From: Hemibagrus wyckioides
Taxonomy: Eukaryota; Chordata; Actinopteri; Siluriformes; Bagridae
NCBI RefSeq assembly: GCF_019097595.1
Contig: NC_080712.1
Span: 20,812,146 to 20,876,145, forward strand
Direction of reading: 5' to 3'
DNA: 64,000 nucleotides
Made by a program: the position numbers and the translations under genes. The notes beneath the pieces are model-generated. The model saw only the letters and a program-made list of their open reading frames with translations. It was not told the DNA's origin and did not search any database. Shown here piece after piece: positions 48,585 through 63,380 of the stretch (positions are counted from its first letter, which is position 1; the number at the start of each line of letters is the position of its first letter).

Positions 48585-51500
48585 ATGGCTTATTCGTCTG
48601 CTGACTCCCGCAGAGAGATGACGAACGGGACCTATCCTAACACCCATCCAGCAGGCCCGGGAACCTCCACTTTGCCACGGTACTTGCACAAGAAGCAACA
48701 GCGGCAGAAGGGAATGAGATCTTCCTCTCCGATGGGTAGAGTCATCCTCATCAATGCACCTGTAGATGGTGAGCTACATGTTTAGTCAACAGTTCAGTTG
48801 AATTAAAAATAACCTCTTCTATGTGACGTGAAAGTCATATTTACATATGAGTTTTTACATGTTGTGTGTGGTGCTGTCTGGTTGCAGGTGGGGATGATAG
48901 TGAAGACATCCACACAATTACAGTCGACAAGAGTGAGGATGGTAGGCTGGGCTTCAGTGTGCGTGGTGGTTCAGAGCATGGCCTTGGCATCTTTGTTAGC
49001 AAAGTGGAGGACAATAGCTCTGCAGGTATACATACATACATACATGCATTGTATTAGAAATTATTATCTGATCTAAACAACTCTTGCTCATGTCATTATG
49101 GTCTGACTTTAGAGCGATGCACTGCTTCTACACATTTCATTTACATATTTTGTATGTCCACCACAGAATTTGCAGGGTTGTCTGTTGGGGACAAACTGGT
49201 GGAGGTGAATGGTATCAGCCTGGAAAGCATTACCATGAGCAGTGCTGTGAAGGTTTTAACAGGGAGCAATCGTCTGCGCATGGTAGTTAGGCGTGTAGGG
49301 AAGGTGCCTGGAATCCGCTACTCCAAAGAGAAGACCACATGGTAAAGGAAGAATTTTCAACTTACATTCAAATATACAATCATATGGGCAATTCTGCCAC
49401 AGTTTTGTTCAAATTATGGTCATTATGTAAGATGTATTAATTCAGGGTTTCATTTATTATTACAAATCAAACTGCTTTAGGTCATTTTCTCTATGCTTAT
49501 TTTAATATTTTGATATAATCAGACATAACACAGTTCATAATTATTTCAAGATATTTCACAATTCAAGACCTTTTAAAAAACCTCTTGGTGATATTCAACA
49601 TTGCTGATGGCCAGTCTCAACATTTGGCTTGCTTAAGTTTGGCCCAGCACATACTGTAATGCTATTACAATGAGTAAAGTCTGTGTCAGAAAGCATGTGT
49701 CTCAGTGGACCCATATAAAAAGGATAATTACAGTCTGTCGGGATATTCCTGTAAATTCTGACTTAAAGCTAAGGCAACAAAATTAATCACATAAAAGAGG
49801 AGAATGAAAGCTGTTCTGGCTTTGTCACCATCCTCTGTGGTTCATGCCCAGCAGTGTGGAAACCCACTGACTCTTGGCCTTTGCTCATTATCTTTCCTTC
49901 CAGCTACTCTTTCACCATACAATGGGTACAGGCTGTGCTGTTATTTCATTAAGTAGTATTACCATTACACTAGCACATGTCCATGTTTATGGTTGAATGG
50001 TTCTGTACATGTTAATAAGTATCTTTATAGTTTTTATATGTTGATGTGAGATTGTGTGCAGGCCTATGTTAACTAAAAACAGAGTTTTGTTGTGTTGTGC
50101 TAATTATGTTTACAGATTTGTGATTTGTAAATATGTAATTGTGTGTAGGGTTGATCTAATCCACCGGAGGATGGTGGTGGAAGAGAGTGGTCGCACCCCC
50201 TCTGAGGTCAGCTCAGATGGAGCTTTGCGCCGGATTGTGCACCTCTACACCACCTCAGATGATTACTGCCTGGGCTTTAATATCCGTGGTGGCAAAGAGT
50301 TTGGCCTGGGCATCTATGTCTCAAAGTATGGACAAAGAAGGAGCTGCATCTCTGTGGTTTATATTTAATAGGATTTCTTGCTTTGAAGTCCCTGTTTCAG
50401 ACTGCAAAGACTTAGTTGTTAACTTGTTTGTTTTGTTGATGAGGTTGGACCCTGGTGGCTTGGCAGAGCAACATGGTATTAAAATGGGAGACCAGATTCT
50501 GGCAGCAAATGGAGTTAGTTTTGAAGATATTACACACAGCAATGCAGTGGAAGTCCTGAAGAGCCACACCCATGTCATGCTCACCATTAAGGTAAGAGGT
50601 ATTATTATTAATTTGCAGAATTATTAATTGATTCGACTTTGTCACCCTTAGCCTACACTGGCTTTGTCTGGATTGAATTGAATGAAGGACAGGAGCAATA
50701 CATTATGTGCTTTATGAATATTTTACACTCACTGGATACTGACATTATTTATGGAATGCTTCAAAGAATATTGTGTTTAAAATCACTTCTCTGTTGGAAA
50801 CTCTCTCATGCATTCAAACAGATGACAGAGACAGATTACTAATGATAAAAAGGCTAAATGATTAATAGGGAGAAGTCAGAGCTCTACATGTACTGAATGG
50901 CAGCTAAGTCTCTACATAGTTTCTCATCAAAATGTTGAACAACACAATTTTTGTGTTTTGGAACATTAACCCCAGTTGGATAATACTTAAATAGAAGTAA
51001 TATTTCGAACATAGATTTTTCAAATTTGAAAATTATTGGCACTCTTACTAATAATAATTTGTGAACTCTGCCCTGGAAAGAATAGCGCAGAGTCACTTCC
51101 TGTAATGTCTAAAGAGATTTGTAGAGGAGTCCAGATTCATTCCTCCGTGTAGGACAAATCTCATGTTTCAGACCAGACGTTTTTTAGACAGGTGAAACTT
51201 TGTTATGCTTTTTGCATTTTACTTTGCATCTGCGCAGTCATAAATATAGTTGAAAGAGAACACAATTATTTAGCCATATTCTCCTCATGTCCATTTGTCT
51301 TTCCTCAAGGTTCTTTGGTTTCCTCGCACCTTCCAAATACATCCTGCTTGGTGAATTATACATACTAAAGCTGCTCTTATGCACTTGCCTTATGAATGTT
51401 GATATCATCTCATGTGTCGCATTTCCAGGACAGGTTCCTGGCCACAGTTACTGAAGATGAATAAAGCAGTTCTACACTATAATTCTGTCACTCTAAATAG

Positions 51501-54500
51501 TTTTACTTGCACTTGCCTGAGTGGAAAATGTGAATTATCATATGTGATTATTAATTTGCCAAAAATTCCGAGAGCATTGCTTGTATGCCTGTGGGTAATT
51601 TCTACTGGCATAGACTCATAGCTAAGGATTTCATGCTGACACACATAAACTTTTGTAGTATGAGTTAAACACAGTTTCTTATTGAGCCCATCAATGAGAC
51701 TGAATAGTAAAGGAGACAGCTGGCATTTAGTCGTCACATTTCTGCTTGCTCACTTTACTCAAGAGAGTCTCGGGTTCCGCCTGTGAAAAAGTGCCAGGGT
51801 ATGTGCATTATTCACCAGGCCACAGGGATCAGATTATAATCAGCAGAAAATGTCTTTTTTTATGGCCTTTCCTTAACCTAGCTCAATTTGTGGCAGGTTG
51901 ATAAATCAAGCTGACAGTGTACGCATGCTAAGTTTGCTATTCCTGGCTATTGCTTCTGTTGATGCAAGCACATTCCTGGTGACACTTTCTTAATCCAAGC
52001 AGCTGGTCAGTGAAAAAAGCAGCACCCTGCCCAGAAAAAAAGGTCCAGGTTAATGTTTACATAGAATAACAACTTATAAAATCAACTGCTTTTCTGTTTT
52101 TACTGATGATAGAGTTAACCTCATTTACTTCAAGCAACCCTAATATCACTGTTACACCAATTATCAGGTAATCTTATATAAAATCTTCAGTTAGGCTAAG
52201 TAAAGTCACTTTACTTAATTTAAGGTTAAGGTAAAATTACACTACATGTTAATTCATGGGCATCTTCTATGCTGAAGTTTAATACCAACCTGGAAAGTTC
52301 TTTCCAAAACTTTAAAGAATAAAATTTCTTCTGGCATTAGGATTGTCTATTTGCAGAGAATTCAGCTTGGACTATTTTTTATTTCATCCTGCCAGATGTC
52401 ACACTCAGTATCTCATAGTGCTTTTCTTTGCTGATCTTTGACCATACGGGTAATTTCTTTCCTGCTACCATGCTTCTTTTTGCCCTAGTAAATGTGACCC
52501 TCACATTGCTTCCACATGAGCAAGAGGAGATGAGAAGAGAAGGGAACCATGAGCTGTAAGGCTATCAAAAGAATATAAACACATCCAATGTTGATGAAGT
52601 CACATAGATCCATGTAGATATTGCCAAGCAATTGCATAGCACACTGTGAGAGCTCCTGTTTTTTTTTTGTTTTTTTTTACAAGGGAAGTGTGTGGTGAGG
52701 ACTGCTGTCTAGACTTATGACAGAGTCATGGCCCTATGATTGGTAGAGTATTAAAGAGAAAGCCTGTGAAGTGACTGTAAGCAGTCATAGTGTCATTATA
52801 GTGTACATTTGTGACAATGTCTGTTGTTAAAAGTGCTATACAGATACAGTTACATTAAAATGAATAATAGTGTGATCAGGTAGAAATGCATGAACAATTC
52901 ACTGTGACTTGATATTCTATCAATGCTTGGAAACTATTATGGAAACTGGGCTTTTTACTAATGGTGAATCATTCACTCTTCCTTCTTGACATCTCAAACC
53001 ACTAAAACTTTATGAACCGTTTTTCTAATATCATCCTGTTTATGCTCTTTGTTTACTTTTAAAGGAAGCTGGGAGGTACCCTGCATATAAGGAGATGGTA
53101 GCAGAGTATAGCTGGCTCAATAAATGTATGTAAACTCTTTTACATATTCTACTTACATATACATGCAAATACTTTATGCACAAATATCTGTTAATAAATG
53201 AGAGCAGACCAGACTGAGATTAAAAAAAGATGTCATTGCTCCTCTGGTCTTTCTTAGAATTCATAGTTTCTATTTATTACATCTGAATTAGTGTAGGATT
53301 AGTCTCTTCAGCTCATTAAGTATGTGCTTATATTTTATACCTAGGGCAGCGGTAAACTTGGTTATATAATCATTTATTTAAATAATATTTAAAAAAAGGC
53401 CTTAACATTATTTATAACAGTTGAATATTCTGCATATTGTTTTTTAATGACTATGCATAGATATCATTAAGTTATAAAATGCCAGCACTTTATTTTCATT
53501 TATTTTTTGCACAAATTGTGCCAATATCTACAGCGTTTATTTCATTTTCATTTGTGTTAAAATGAAATAAACAGCAAATGTAGCCTATAACTATAAGTAA
53601 TCGTACTAACAGTCAGGTCAATTATAAGGTTCTGAAAAATACAATTTAATGCATTTATGAATATTTTAAAATATGGACTCTTGGATTGTGGTGATTTTTC
53701 TATATACAGAACTTGAATAAGTTTGTCTCTCTATTCCAGTGGCTAATGGGGGCCAGCCAACCTCCTCTCAGGGTTCAGACTCCTATTCATCCACCTCCTC
53801 TCTGTCTTCTGGGACACCAGTCAGCTCCCTCAGCGGCCTCTCTCAGGTCATGTTCCCCCCTCCATTCGGCTCAGAGATGGTGGATGTGTGCATCTCTACT
53901 GAGGATGGCTCATCGCGCAGGCCCAGCTCTGATCGCACTGAGACAGCCATCCAGACCGACCCCCTGGATTCTGACACATCAACCCAGCCCACTAGGGTCA
54001 TCTCCATGGACACCAGCCGGATGGTTGGTGAGACCGTTCTTTTGAAGGACACAGTGATCAGGAGTGGCAGTTTTGATAAGCGTCGTGAAGCACAAAAAAG
54101 GACATTTTCTGCAGGAGACAAGGAGCTTCTGGACTCTCCAAAAACTGCAGTGCTAATGGCTCTCAGCAAACCTCGCAAACCCATACGCCGATCCCAGAGT
54201 CATATCACTGTCTCAGGTACACAAAGACCTGTGTGCTGGGTGCCTTCTTGTTTTTGCCTGAGCACTATAGCTATCTTTTCATACACCTTCACATGATCTA
54301 TATCATGTAGCTGTTAAGGGTCTGTTCAGTATAATCACCTTTACTGTCAGTGGCAGCTTACCTATAAGGGCAGGTGGGGCATAGACCAATCATATATCAG
54401 CTATGTAAGAAGTGTTAAGTTCCTTAACACCTCTTTCTTGAGTGAGCAATGATTTTAAAAGTTTTGCTAAGTGGTAGACATAAGCCAATGACAGCTAGAG

Positions 54501-57500
54501 GTTAAAGCTTTCTACATTGTGTGTGTGTGTATGTGTGTTTTACATTTGTAACATGACAGGTTGGGCTTTCACCCAGAATCTTTCATTTGTACTATTTTCA
54601 GGTTTCCTGCAGGGTCTCGAAACCATTTATAATAATTGACATTTTGACATTATGAACCTGAATGCAACTGTGGGAGTAAAATATAATCACAAATACACCG
54701 TATACCTTCCAGTTTTGACTGAATGAAAGACAGAATGATTAAGACCAGAATATTTTTGACATTTTATTTTATTACTCTAGTGCCTGATGAATTTATGGAA
54801 ATCCTTACCTCACAGAACTCAGCTGCATCTCAACTATAAACGATTATATGTATTGTTCTCCAGAGAGCAAAAAGACCTTAAAGAACATTCTAAGAAAATA
54901 ATTTTTCAGTTTTAGTTTATTTAAATAATACACTATTCTCATTTTACAAACCCTCTTGTGCATATGCTAATACTGTTTATGCAAATTAGAGTTTGCTTTA
55001 CGTAATGCCATTGGGAGATCCCTGTGAAAGATTAACATGGAGGTTTGTGAATCTGACATTATGAGAAGTAAATTCTCATTACAGACTGAACAATGTTCAT
55101 ATCAGCTCATTCGATTTGCTTAGACTTGCCACGGCTTCATGCTGCTATGATAAATTATTTTATCAGTACCTTTTAACATGCTGCCCTATAATAGCCTATT
55201 GTTTAAATAAAATGTTTGATATCTTTAATACTCTCTATGAATTATGTTCGAAAACTTATTGACTGTTCCAGTTGAAGATAATTAGCCTTATTTGTGAGAA
55301 TTGAGACATTTTTGTGTTTCTGTTTGTCTGTGCATTTGTATGTGTTTTGATATTGAACAGAGGACAAGCAGAAGAAGAAAAAACAGCAGCAGGCAGTGAA
55401 GGCTGAGGCCTCTGGAAGCACCCTGCAGCGCTCCAAAACTTTTGTCAGTCTGCTGTTTAAAAGTGGTCGAAAGAGAGACAGGTCAGCCTCTAGAGACAGG
55501 AAGGAAAAGGGGACAGGAGAGCGGCATCGAGCACGTTCCAAATCACCAGCAGGTACCAGTTCCTCTAGAAAGATCTAATGTGCAGTCTAATGTACACAGA
55601 CAAAGAAGGAATAGGAATTACTCATATCATTCACACAGAAAACACACACACACACATTTGCACTTGAAAGGCCAGTAGGCAGCATAATGAAAGCGTACGC
55701 TTAGAGAGAGACCTGCATTGCTGTTAATTATGCAGTAATTCTCATGGAGTGGCCTTTAGTCTACTGTAGCTCAGCATAACTAATGATGATACATGTGTGC
55801 CCTCATTATCATGACCAGACAAAATGCAACAAAACCAGCCCATAACATTGCTCAGCTTCTTTAGGTTTGTACAGCAAATTCAGAAGTTTGGATGTATGAG
55901 CAGAATAAGGAATAAAGGGGTATATGTGATATATTTAGGGAGCATTTGGTGGTTGTGAGTTGATGTCAAGATTTATAGCTTGGTATCAGTATTTGAGTAT
56001 TAACGCCTTGAATTTCCAGGACAGATCTGCGAGTCCAGACATACTGTACATTCTAAAGTCTCCTCTTACTGCTGTCATAGTACTTAATTAACTCTATGCT
56101 TTAAAATGAATAACTGAACAAAAAACTGGAAGATTGATATAGCGTTAGTATTACCTTATCGTATCATTATTACTTTGGCTTCTTTATCGACTTTGCCAAC
56201 TACAATGAGCATCTAATTATACAGAAATGTATCCATTAACTAAGATGTTAATTTGATTTAGATGTTAATTTAAACCCGCTCAGTCAATTCTCATTAGTGC
56301 TATCGAAGACACTGTGAATTTTCATTGCTGCTTTGCTGTGATTAACATAAAGGTAAAGAGCGCAGCCGGTCCATCATTAATCTCCTGAGTTCTCCGCGGG
56401 AGACACGTGCTGGCGTGTGGGAGCCTGAAGCCATGCCCAGTCCTGAGACCATGGCCATGGTGGAGGGCATGGCGTGCAAACTGCTGAGTGAGGATGAGGT
56501 GGCTGCAGTAATGAGACACTGCAATAGGGTGAGCATGAGATTATATATTCAAGCTTCTAGTATGTCTGCTAAACAATAAGTGTAAGAGTGTGGGATGCAC
56601 ATGATACAAAGTTTTTATGTCTTGTTCACTCTGTATTAGAGATTGATGTGTCTAGTTACTGGACTTACAGTAAGACAGACTGGCTATGATTACGACAGAA
56701 TGTTTTCATGATGTATGTCATAAACAGCACACATGGCATGCCATGAAGAGATCACCATTTTCAGACCTTTACAACTCTCTTGTCCAGCACTTCAACACTT
56801 CAAACTCATCTTAAACATGAACATTTAGAACATATCAAGCACAGACATATCTCGAGATCTCTCAGAGCAGGACAGCATGTATAATGTAGTGCTTAGATCA
56901 CTTGAGTTATGCTGCTGAATAACTTAAATAGGCCTTGTCTTACTCTGTTTACTGTAGTTTTTGGCAGAAAGAGTGGTGGAAGACTTGGTACGCCCCCTGC
57001 TGGCTATCCTTGACAGACCTGAAAAGTTGCTGCTGCTGAGGGAGATCAGGTCAGGATAGAACAATACCAATTGTACATTGCTTACCAATATTGCTTACCA
57101 AATTTAGAAATTTTAGTCTACTGTCTGATTTTAGTCAGTTTTAGTCTACATCCAATTTCTGAGACACAGCATATGAAACTTTCATGTTATCAAGCTGACA
57201 TGGCATTTTAAAAAGCACAGTGAGTTTATTCATATTTTAAAATTTCATATATCTAGAATGATCATCCCCCCAACAGACTTGGGTCGGTTTGACAGTATGG
57301 TAATGCCGTTTGAACTGGAGGCCTATGACATTTTAAAGAGCCGCTCTGGTAAGACAGTAGAATATTTAACATTCACAAAATGACATTTGGTCTAAAATAG
57401 TGTGCCATTTAAATTTACCATGTAAAGTAAATTGAAGCTTTAAAGATATAAAATATGTGTGTGTTTAAAACATATATGTGTTTTGTGTAATCAGTACGCT

Positions 57501-57651
57501 CTCCGGTCCTGCGCTCTCCTCGGCATAATGGAACTCCACGCAGGCATCTAATAACACCCATCCCAGGTAATGCTTTCTGGATGCTATCAGGAGCTCTTTA
57601 TCCATGACTATAAAAGCCAAGAACATCTCCTTCTCCTTAAATTAATCTCTC

Positions 57652-57682
<31 letters not shown>

Positions 57683-60554
57683 ATCTAAAACCTCTTATGC
57701 CCCATACCCAGGCAATATGAGGTCTGTGGACACAATGCTGTTGTATAAATATGCCATTCATAAAAAAACATTCAAAGGACGTTTATCTGGAGTCTGGACT
57801 CAGCTATCTTGTGTGCTGCTCCTGACCCCTGGTTCGCTGAGCTGAGCAAGGTGAGGAACCGCTGACATTGTGCAAGGTGGCGGTCAGTCAATGCCTGTGC
57901 TCCAGTCCTTTTAATCTTGAATGGGAATCAGTTGTGAAATACAAGTAAGGCGCCTTGCATTGTTTAACCTTTAGAAAACTGCCCACACAAGTCTGGAGCT
58001 TATTGCTGGTCTTTTAATCCCATTGTACCAAGCCACAGTCGAGTAATTCAAACTCTAGCAGTGGTCCATGAACTCTGAGTGAGGTGGTCACTATGTGTGC
58101 ATATCTATGTGTTCATTACACGTCAGCCTCTCTACACGAATGCTAATCTCATTTTTCAAATTTACAAAATGAGGGACAGAGCAATTACATCAGATGCTGA
58201 TAAGGTTTTTGGATGACATCCATGTTTGTATTTATCATAATGTCTCGTAAATAAGCATGAATGAAATGTAGCACTGTGTGTGGGTGTATGCTTACATCCA
58301 GTCACTTCATGTATATTGTATCTGGATTATCTTAATTTAACTGCATACATATACAATTCTAGGTTGGTTGCTCATATCACTGGCTAATTAACCTTTATCT
58401 CTAGCTGTTGTAAAAAGAGGATGTTGCATCAAAAAGAATACCTTTGAATGATTTTATTCTCCTTAAGCCTCAACATCAGCAGTCATGGAGCATGTGGTTG
58501 TGACATAATGATTTGGGAAGAGTTTTGGATGTTTAATATGGACTGTTTAAAACATATAACTTGTCTGAGATCTATCAAAGTGATTTGACTGAAGTGATGC
58601 ATTTGGATGCATTTAGTCTTGCATTTGTATTATCTGGTGGCTGCTGAGACTCAAGACTCAAAAAAGAACCAGGATTTTATATTTTGAATGTGGTTCTGTG
58701 TGTCCTTTTGTGTGCTAGTATATTTGTATCATACCAGTTACTGAAGTCCTGATGTCTGGTTCTACGTTTCTTTCCTCAGACTACAGGGGAGGCTTCCAGC
58801 TGCAGGCTGTGCAGGATTTGGAGCGAGATCGACAGCTGATGCAGGAGCTAGAGCGGCTCAGGCTGACCGGCCTCCCAACTGGCAAGCTCCCTGCTCCTCG
58901 TGCCTTCACACCTCTGTTGGACATACCTGTGGACAGCTACATTTCTGGCTCCATTAGGCAGCGATCCTTAAGCCCACCTCGCCCTGACCAGCTGCTGGAC
59001 GAGTCCCCTCACAGCACAGAGAGGCGTGGACGTTCTCCTAAACGACAAGAACGTGATTTGCCCCACATGGCAAGCCATGGTAATAGCACTCCAGAACGTG
59101 GAAGATCACCATACAGGAACGGCCATGACAAAGCTACAAGGGCCAGATCTGGCAATGGAAGAGAAGTTAAGTACACAGTAATGAGTGCACACAGGAGGAG
59201 CAGAACACCACTAACGCAGGTGTTTGGGCCAGACGTGCCGCGCAATCCTATGGAAAGAGAGCAGGCAAATGGACACACTGGTTCCACAGAGAACCTCCAA
59301 ATCAGCCTGCCAGGGCAGGAGTATGAGCTGACCACCGTCTTCATCTCTAAGTGCAAACAGTCTCTGGGTGAGTGTGCACAGGCAGTCTGAGTGTGCTCAT
59401 CATGTTTTAGTGAATTACAACATTCTTAGGAGAATTAAAACCAGAACACACTAAACACTGGGTGGAAATGTATTATCAGAAAGAAGTTAACTGATATGTG
59501 GAAGACAGCTTATTACTCCACAACAAGCCAAATTAATCATTTAGTTATGGAAAAAAGTATCTGCACCACATTACCTGTAGAGGTCAGTGATTAGCCTTGT
59601 GAATTCACTGACAAAGCAATTCCAAGAGCACGAAAATGATGTCAGAAAAAATACATACATTAAAGTTGAAGTTTGAGTTGTTAGTTTGCCAGATTTATTT
59701 AATGTTGCCATTTTCTGTCAGCAAAGCGTCAGTGAGAGCCAATGGGCAGATCAATTATGATATAATTCTTTAGTGAAAGATCGTCTGTTCTAATACAGAA
59801 ATGCAGGCTGGCACACAAACATGGTACAGTGCTCAACACTGACAGCAGTAGGCAGCTCTATGTTGTTCAGCCATGCTGTTGTGGAGTGAAAAATGTACGG
59901 ATAGATAAGTCTAGATAAATATTCCAAATCTTAATTACAAGTGGAAGTATCCAGCCAAAAATGTACTCAAGTAAAATGAAAAAACTACTCAAGTATTTAA
60001 AAGTCAAACATCGAATTAAGAAGATCACAATGTAGATGACAGTTTGACATCATTCCATGTAGATTTCTTTTTCTATGTTGTGGAATTTCATAAATAATAT
60101 TAATAATCAGTGCATGTTTACGGTCAATGTACTGTCATTGGATGGATGAGAGAAGAAGAGATTTTTACTTGGAAATGCAATTAAGTAGAATCCAAGAATA
60201 CAATTGTAGTAACACACAAGCAATGTATAAATACCCTAGATACAGTAACAATGTAGAATTACTCAAATATTTTTCTCCCATGATCACAGTGTTATTTACT
60301 TAATAAATGGAAATTAAAGCAAATAGTTTGAAATACAGAGATGATGGATCTACACAGGAAGCTCCGAACAACAGTAATTTAGCAGTAACAGTAAATGTAA
60401 TTCAGTTTGAAGATTATGTTGTATATCATATAGTGATTTCTCTCATCTGACAGGTATAAGTATCTCAGGGGGCATTGAGTCCAAGGTTCAGCCAGTGGTG
60501 AAGATTGAGAAGATATTCCCAGGAGGAGCAGCGTCCACTAGTGACGTGTTGAAG
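48585..60554 (+). CDS. pdzd7: PDZ domain-containing protein 7 (3' end outside window)
   Basis: Fourteen coding exons: 48585-48768, 48888-49025, 49167-49341, 50149-50325, 50444-50591, 53065-53125, 53740-54216, 55361-55552, 56353-56528, 56958-57049, 57257-57348, 57495-57566, 58780-59367, 60454-60554; phases agree and give 891 residues. Order: basic N-terminus with [16 protein letters not shown]1 about 71-155 ([20 protein letters not shown]); PDZ2 about 194-274 ([20 protein letters not shown]); Ser-rich and Lys/Arg-rich linkers; harmonin-homology domain about 550-635 ([20 protein letters not shown]); Arg/Ser-rich stretch; PDZ3 from about 844 ([15 protein letters not shown]), cut by the window edge. 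Known role: scaffold of the Usher type 2 ankle-link complex with usherin, ADGRV1 and whirlin in hair-cell stereocilia. Human PDZD7 matches in domain order and exon joins. Fish have a and b copies; sfxn3 linkage suggests the a copy, not proven. The ATG at 48585 is chosen as the first fitting the open exon. Confidence 0.93.
50592..53064 (+). other. pdzd7: pdzd7 intron
   Basis: A 2.5-kb intron with no gene. Near 52800-52862 there is a short fragment of the LINE tail seen at 42700-42776 ('gacaatgtctgttgttaaaa', 'gtgctatacagat'). The rest shows nothing recognisable. Confidence 0.6.
54217..55360 (+). other. pdzd7: pdzd7 intron
   Basis: About 1.1 kb between coding exons, with a short GT run near 54520. 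No other feature is seen. Confidence 0.6.
55553..56352 (+). other. pdzd7: pdzd7 intron
   Basis: Eight hundred bases between the basic linker exon and the harmonin-homology exons, with a short CA run near 55640. Nothing else is seen. Confidence 0.6.
56991..57003 (+). promoter_or_regulatory. pdzd7: CTCF-like motif inside a pdzd7 coding exon
   Basis: CGCCCCCTGCTGG matches the classic CTCF core GCGCCCCCTGSTGG apart from the flanking base. It codes for part of VRPLLA in the harmonin-homology domain, so the match may simply reflect coding constraint. Confidence 0.35.
57567..58779 (+). other. pdzd7: pdzd7 intron with CA microsatellite
   Basis: 1.2-kb intron. It has a CA microsatellite (57652-57680). 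The open frame 57570-57845 is not supported by similarity or splice sites. Confidence 0.6.
57652..57680. repeat. (CA)n microsatellite
   Basis: About fourteen CA units in a pdzd7 intron. Confidence 0.95.
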
Positions 60555-63317
60555 GTACAGTGCCCTCTTGATTTACTGCACACTTCTCAGTTACTTGTGA
60601 AGCGTATAGCAGATACAACATGAACCACAGCTACTAATGACACTATTACACTGTGTCCCATTACACTATATGGTGCCTGCTTCATGACTGTATCAGTTTT
60701 CCATGCTTTTGCTGACTTTCACTTGAAAAAAACCCTATTAATATTATTTATAAATTAATATGTAGAATTGCAGTAGCTATTCCATATTGTGGATTAAATT
60801 AAATTAAGTGATTTTTTAAATAAATTAAGTTAAATTAAATTAAAATTAATCATAGTCGGTTGTGCCTGTGAGTGTCACTGACTCAGATATGAACTGAACA
60901 TAGTGATAGATGGTCTTATTGCCACGGGTATTTAAAAAATGTAGGAAGCCAACACAATTTTGGCAATAAAAAAAAAGGTTTCACATGAGAACACTGACCC
61001 ATGCACAAATCTAATATTGTAAAAGTGGTTCAAATAGAAATGAAGGAGTTGACCTTATTTAAGATTACAGGAAGTGTTGTTATTCCCAGTATGTCTGACT
61101 TAATTTTTTACAAATTATTTTTTGCTTAGTTTCATAAAGTGTGCCAATAAATCTGGAGTGCCCAGTGTGATGTCTAGGCTTACATTAACCAGGCTAATGA
61201 AAGTAGTAACTTCGACAGATCCTCTAGCATTCAAGCTATCTCTAAAAGCACATACTTGACCGCCTCTCTTACACACTTGAATAACATTGAGCAAGTTTTT
61301 CCTGATAGGTCAGTAGCTTTACAGTATATTAGAAGAACGTCTTTAAATAAAATATTTTTGGTAATTCATTTCTCATGACAGACATGTAAGAATACAAAAC
61401 TCCTCTCAACGGTCTCTCTAGCCTGAAGTAGCTATGTGTCAGCATACAGAGCGAGCCGCATATTACAAAGGTCAGGGTTTAGGGTCACTAGAGGTTACGG
61501 GAAGATACCTGTCACTGGAAACTCCATCACAGCAACCTTCAATGCTAGGTCAAACCTTTGGAAATCCCTAGTGTGTGTGTATATATGTGTGTGCTAGGGG
61601 GGCCTCTGCCTTGATGGCAGCCTATCAGGTGTCAGCACTTCCTCGCTCTGCTGTGAGCGACTCATGTTGCAGTCACTCTAGAGATCCAGTGTCACATTTT
61701 TAGTCCTTCAATTCCCATAAACTCCTTTCACCTCGTGCATATGATAAGGCCTAGAGGAAAGGATTAAAATAATCTGTCTATGAGTGTGTGTTTTAGCACA
61801 TCATATCACTTATTTTCACACTTTGAGGCCAGTATGCACCTCCAGAACTGCTATCTTGTGTGCACTCTGCAAATCTTCTCCTCTTTCAGTGCAGAGGAAG
61901 TGCAGGTTGGTAATGTTAACACACATCCTGATCCTTTCGTTCAGCAGATAACTGTGTTTTCAATGCATCAAGCACTCAGGCCACACTCAGCTGGCCTCTG
62001 CCACACCTTTAGGGTGTACAAGCCAAAACTTATCACATCAGTTAAGAATGCAGACGTCTGAGAGAGACCTGCTGTGAGCACTTAGGCCATGTCCACACGA
62101 ATAAAGATACATCTAAAAGCAACTGCAATTGCATATTTGACCACTGGAAAAGATAAATTTTTATATAATATATCTAATAAATGTTTAAATATGCTGATGA
62201 TTATTGTATGTGATCTCATGTATAAAGGCTGACTGTATAAAGAGGATTTTTTTTCATCTAGCTTTGTTGGTGTGTGTCACGTCAGACTGTGCAAACTGGA
62301 TAAACAGTGCAAACTAAATGTGTGTGTTTTCAAATGGACCCAGAATAAGATATTGCTAGAAGCTGTTGATCTGTAACAGAGGTGCATTCTTTCTCTCTTA
62401 GCTCTCTCTCAAGCTTTTTCTCTATTCTTTTTTTTTCCCTTATAAGACTTCATTAATTAATGGGCCCTGAAAAGTTCAGAAAACAGCCCTGGGTGATGTT
62501 ACTATTTAGAGAAACTATTTAGTTACAGTATGTGCTTTGGGAAGCAGCATGAAATCATCACTGAATGTAATATTGCTATTTTTGAACCATTAGGAAAACG
62601 TTTGGAAAAACACATATTACGAAACATTCTTCCACAAGTAGATTGCAGTAACATCTTTCTACCAGAGAGGGCTTTGGAAAATGAAAATATGACGATTATA
62701 ATTACAGTACAGATCTTTCTTTAGTTCATGCTCTCTAACAAATCTCACACACATTGTAAGCAGGAGCGGGTATATCCTGTGTCAGCTGAATCCTTCTGCT
62801 TCTGTAATGCTTAGCAGTTTTTCCAGGGTTAGCAATGCACCATAAGGTTCTTATGTAAAACTATAAATAAATGCTGGCCTACAGTTCAGTAAATAAAACT
62901 GAGGGATGAACAAATGTGTAGCTTGTAAATGGCTGTGAAGAGGGTAAACCAGACTATGCAGTATTTAATTGAATGGATAGTTTGCCGAATGGATTTAAAT
63001 GAAATATTATATTTACAAATTATTAAAGAGGCAAACACAGAGGTGCTAATGGGTTTTTAATGAGTATACAGAAAAAGTTGCAGTAATAAAAGTAAAGGAA
63101 ATAAACTTAATCTAATTACATTTTTTGAAGGTTGATTAATTGGTTTAAATTCAAGAAACATTTTGTTGCTCATGTTTTCATTGCTGTGGTCTGTGGATGT
63201 AAAGGTTAAGGGAAAACATGTCTGATCACAGACAAAGGGTGCAGGGACATTTCCAAGCAGATGTATCCTGGAATCTGGCAGTGACAGAGGAAGAGGGCTT
63301 TTAGAGGTCTTGGTTTT

Positions 63318-63380
<63 letters not shown>

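Noticed and set aside
61860..62061. Possible next pdzd7 exon after a 'ctctttcag' acceptor
   Set aside because: The reading does not continue PDZ3 in any frame, and the expected A-G-F-E-L-V-A-V-D-G type sequence is missing.
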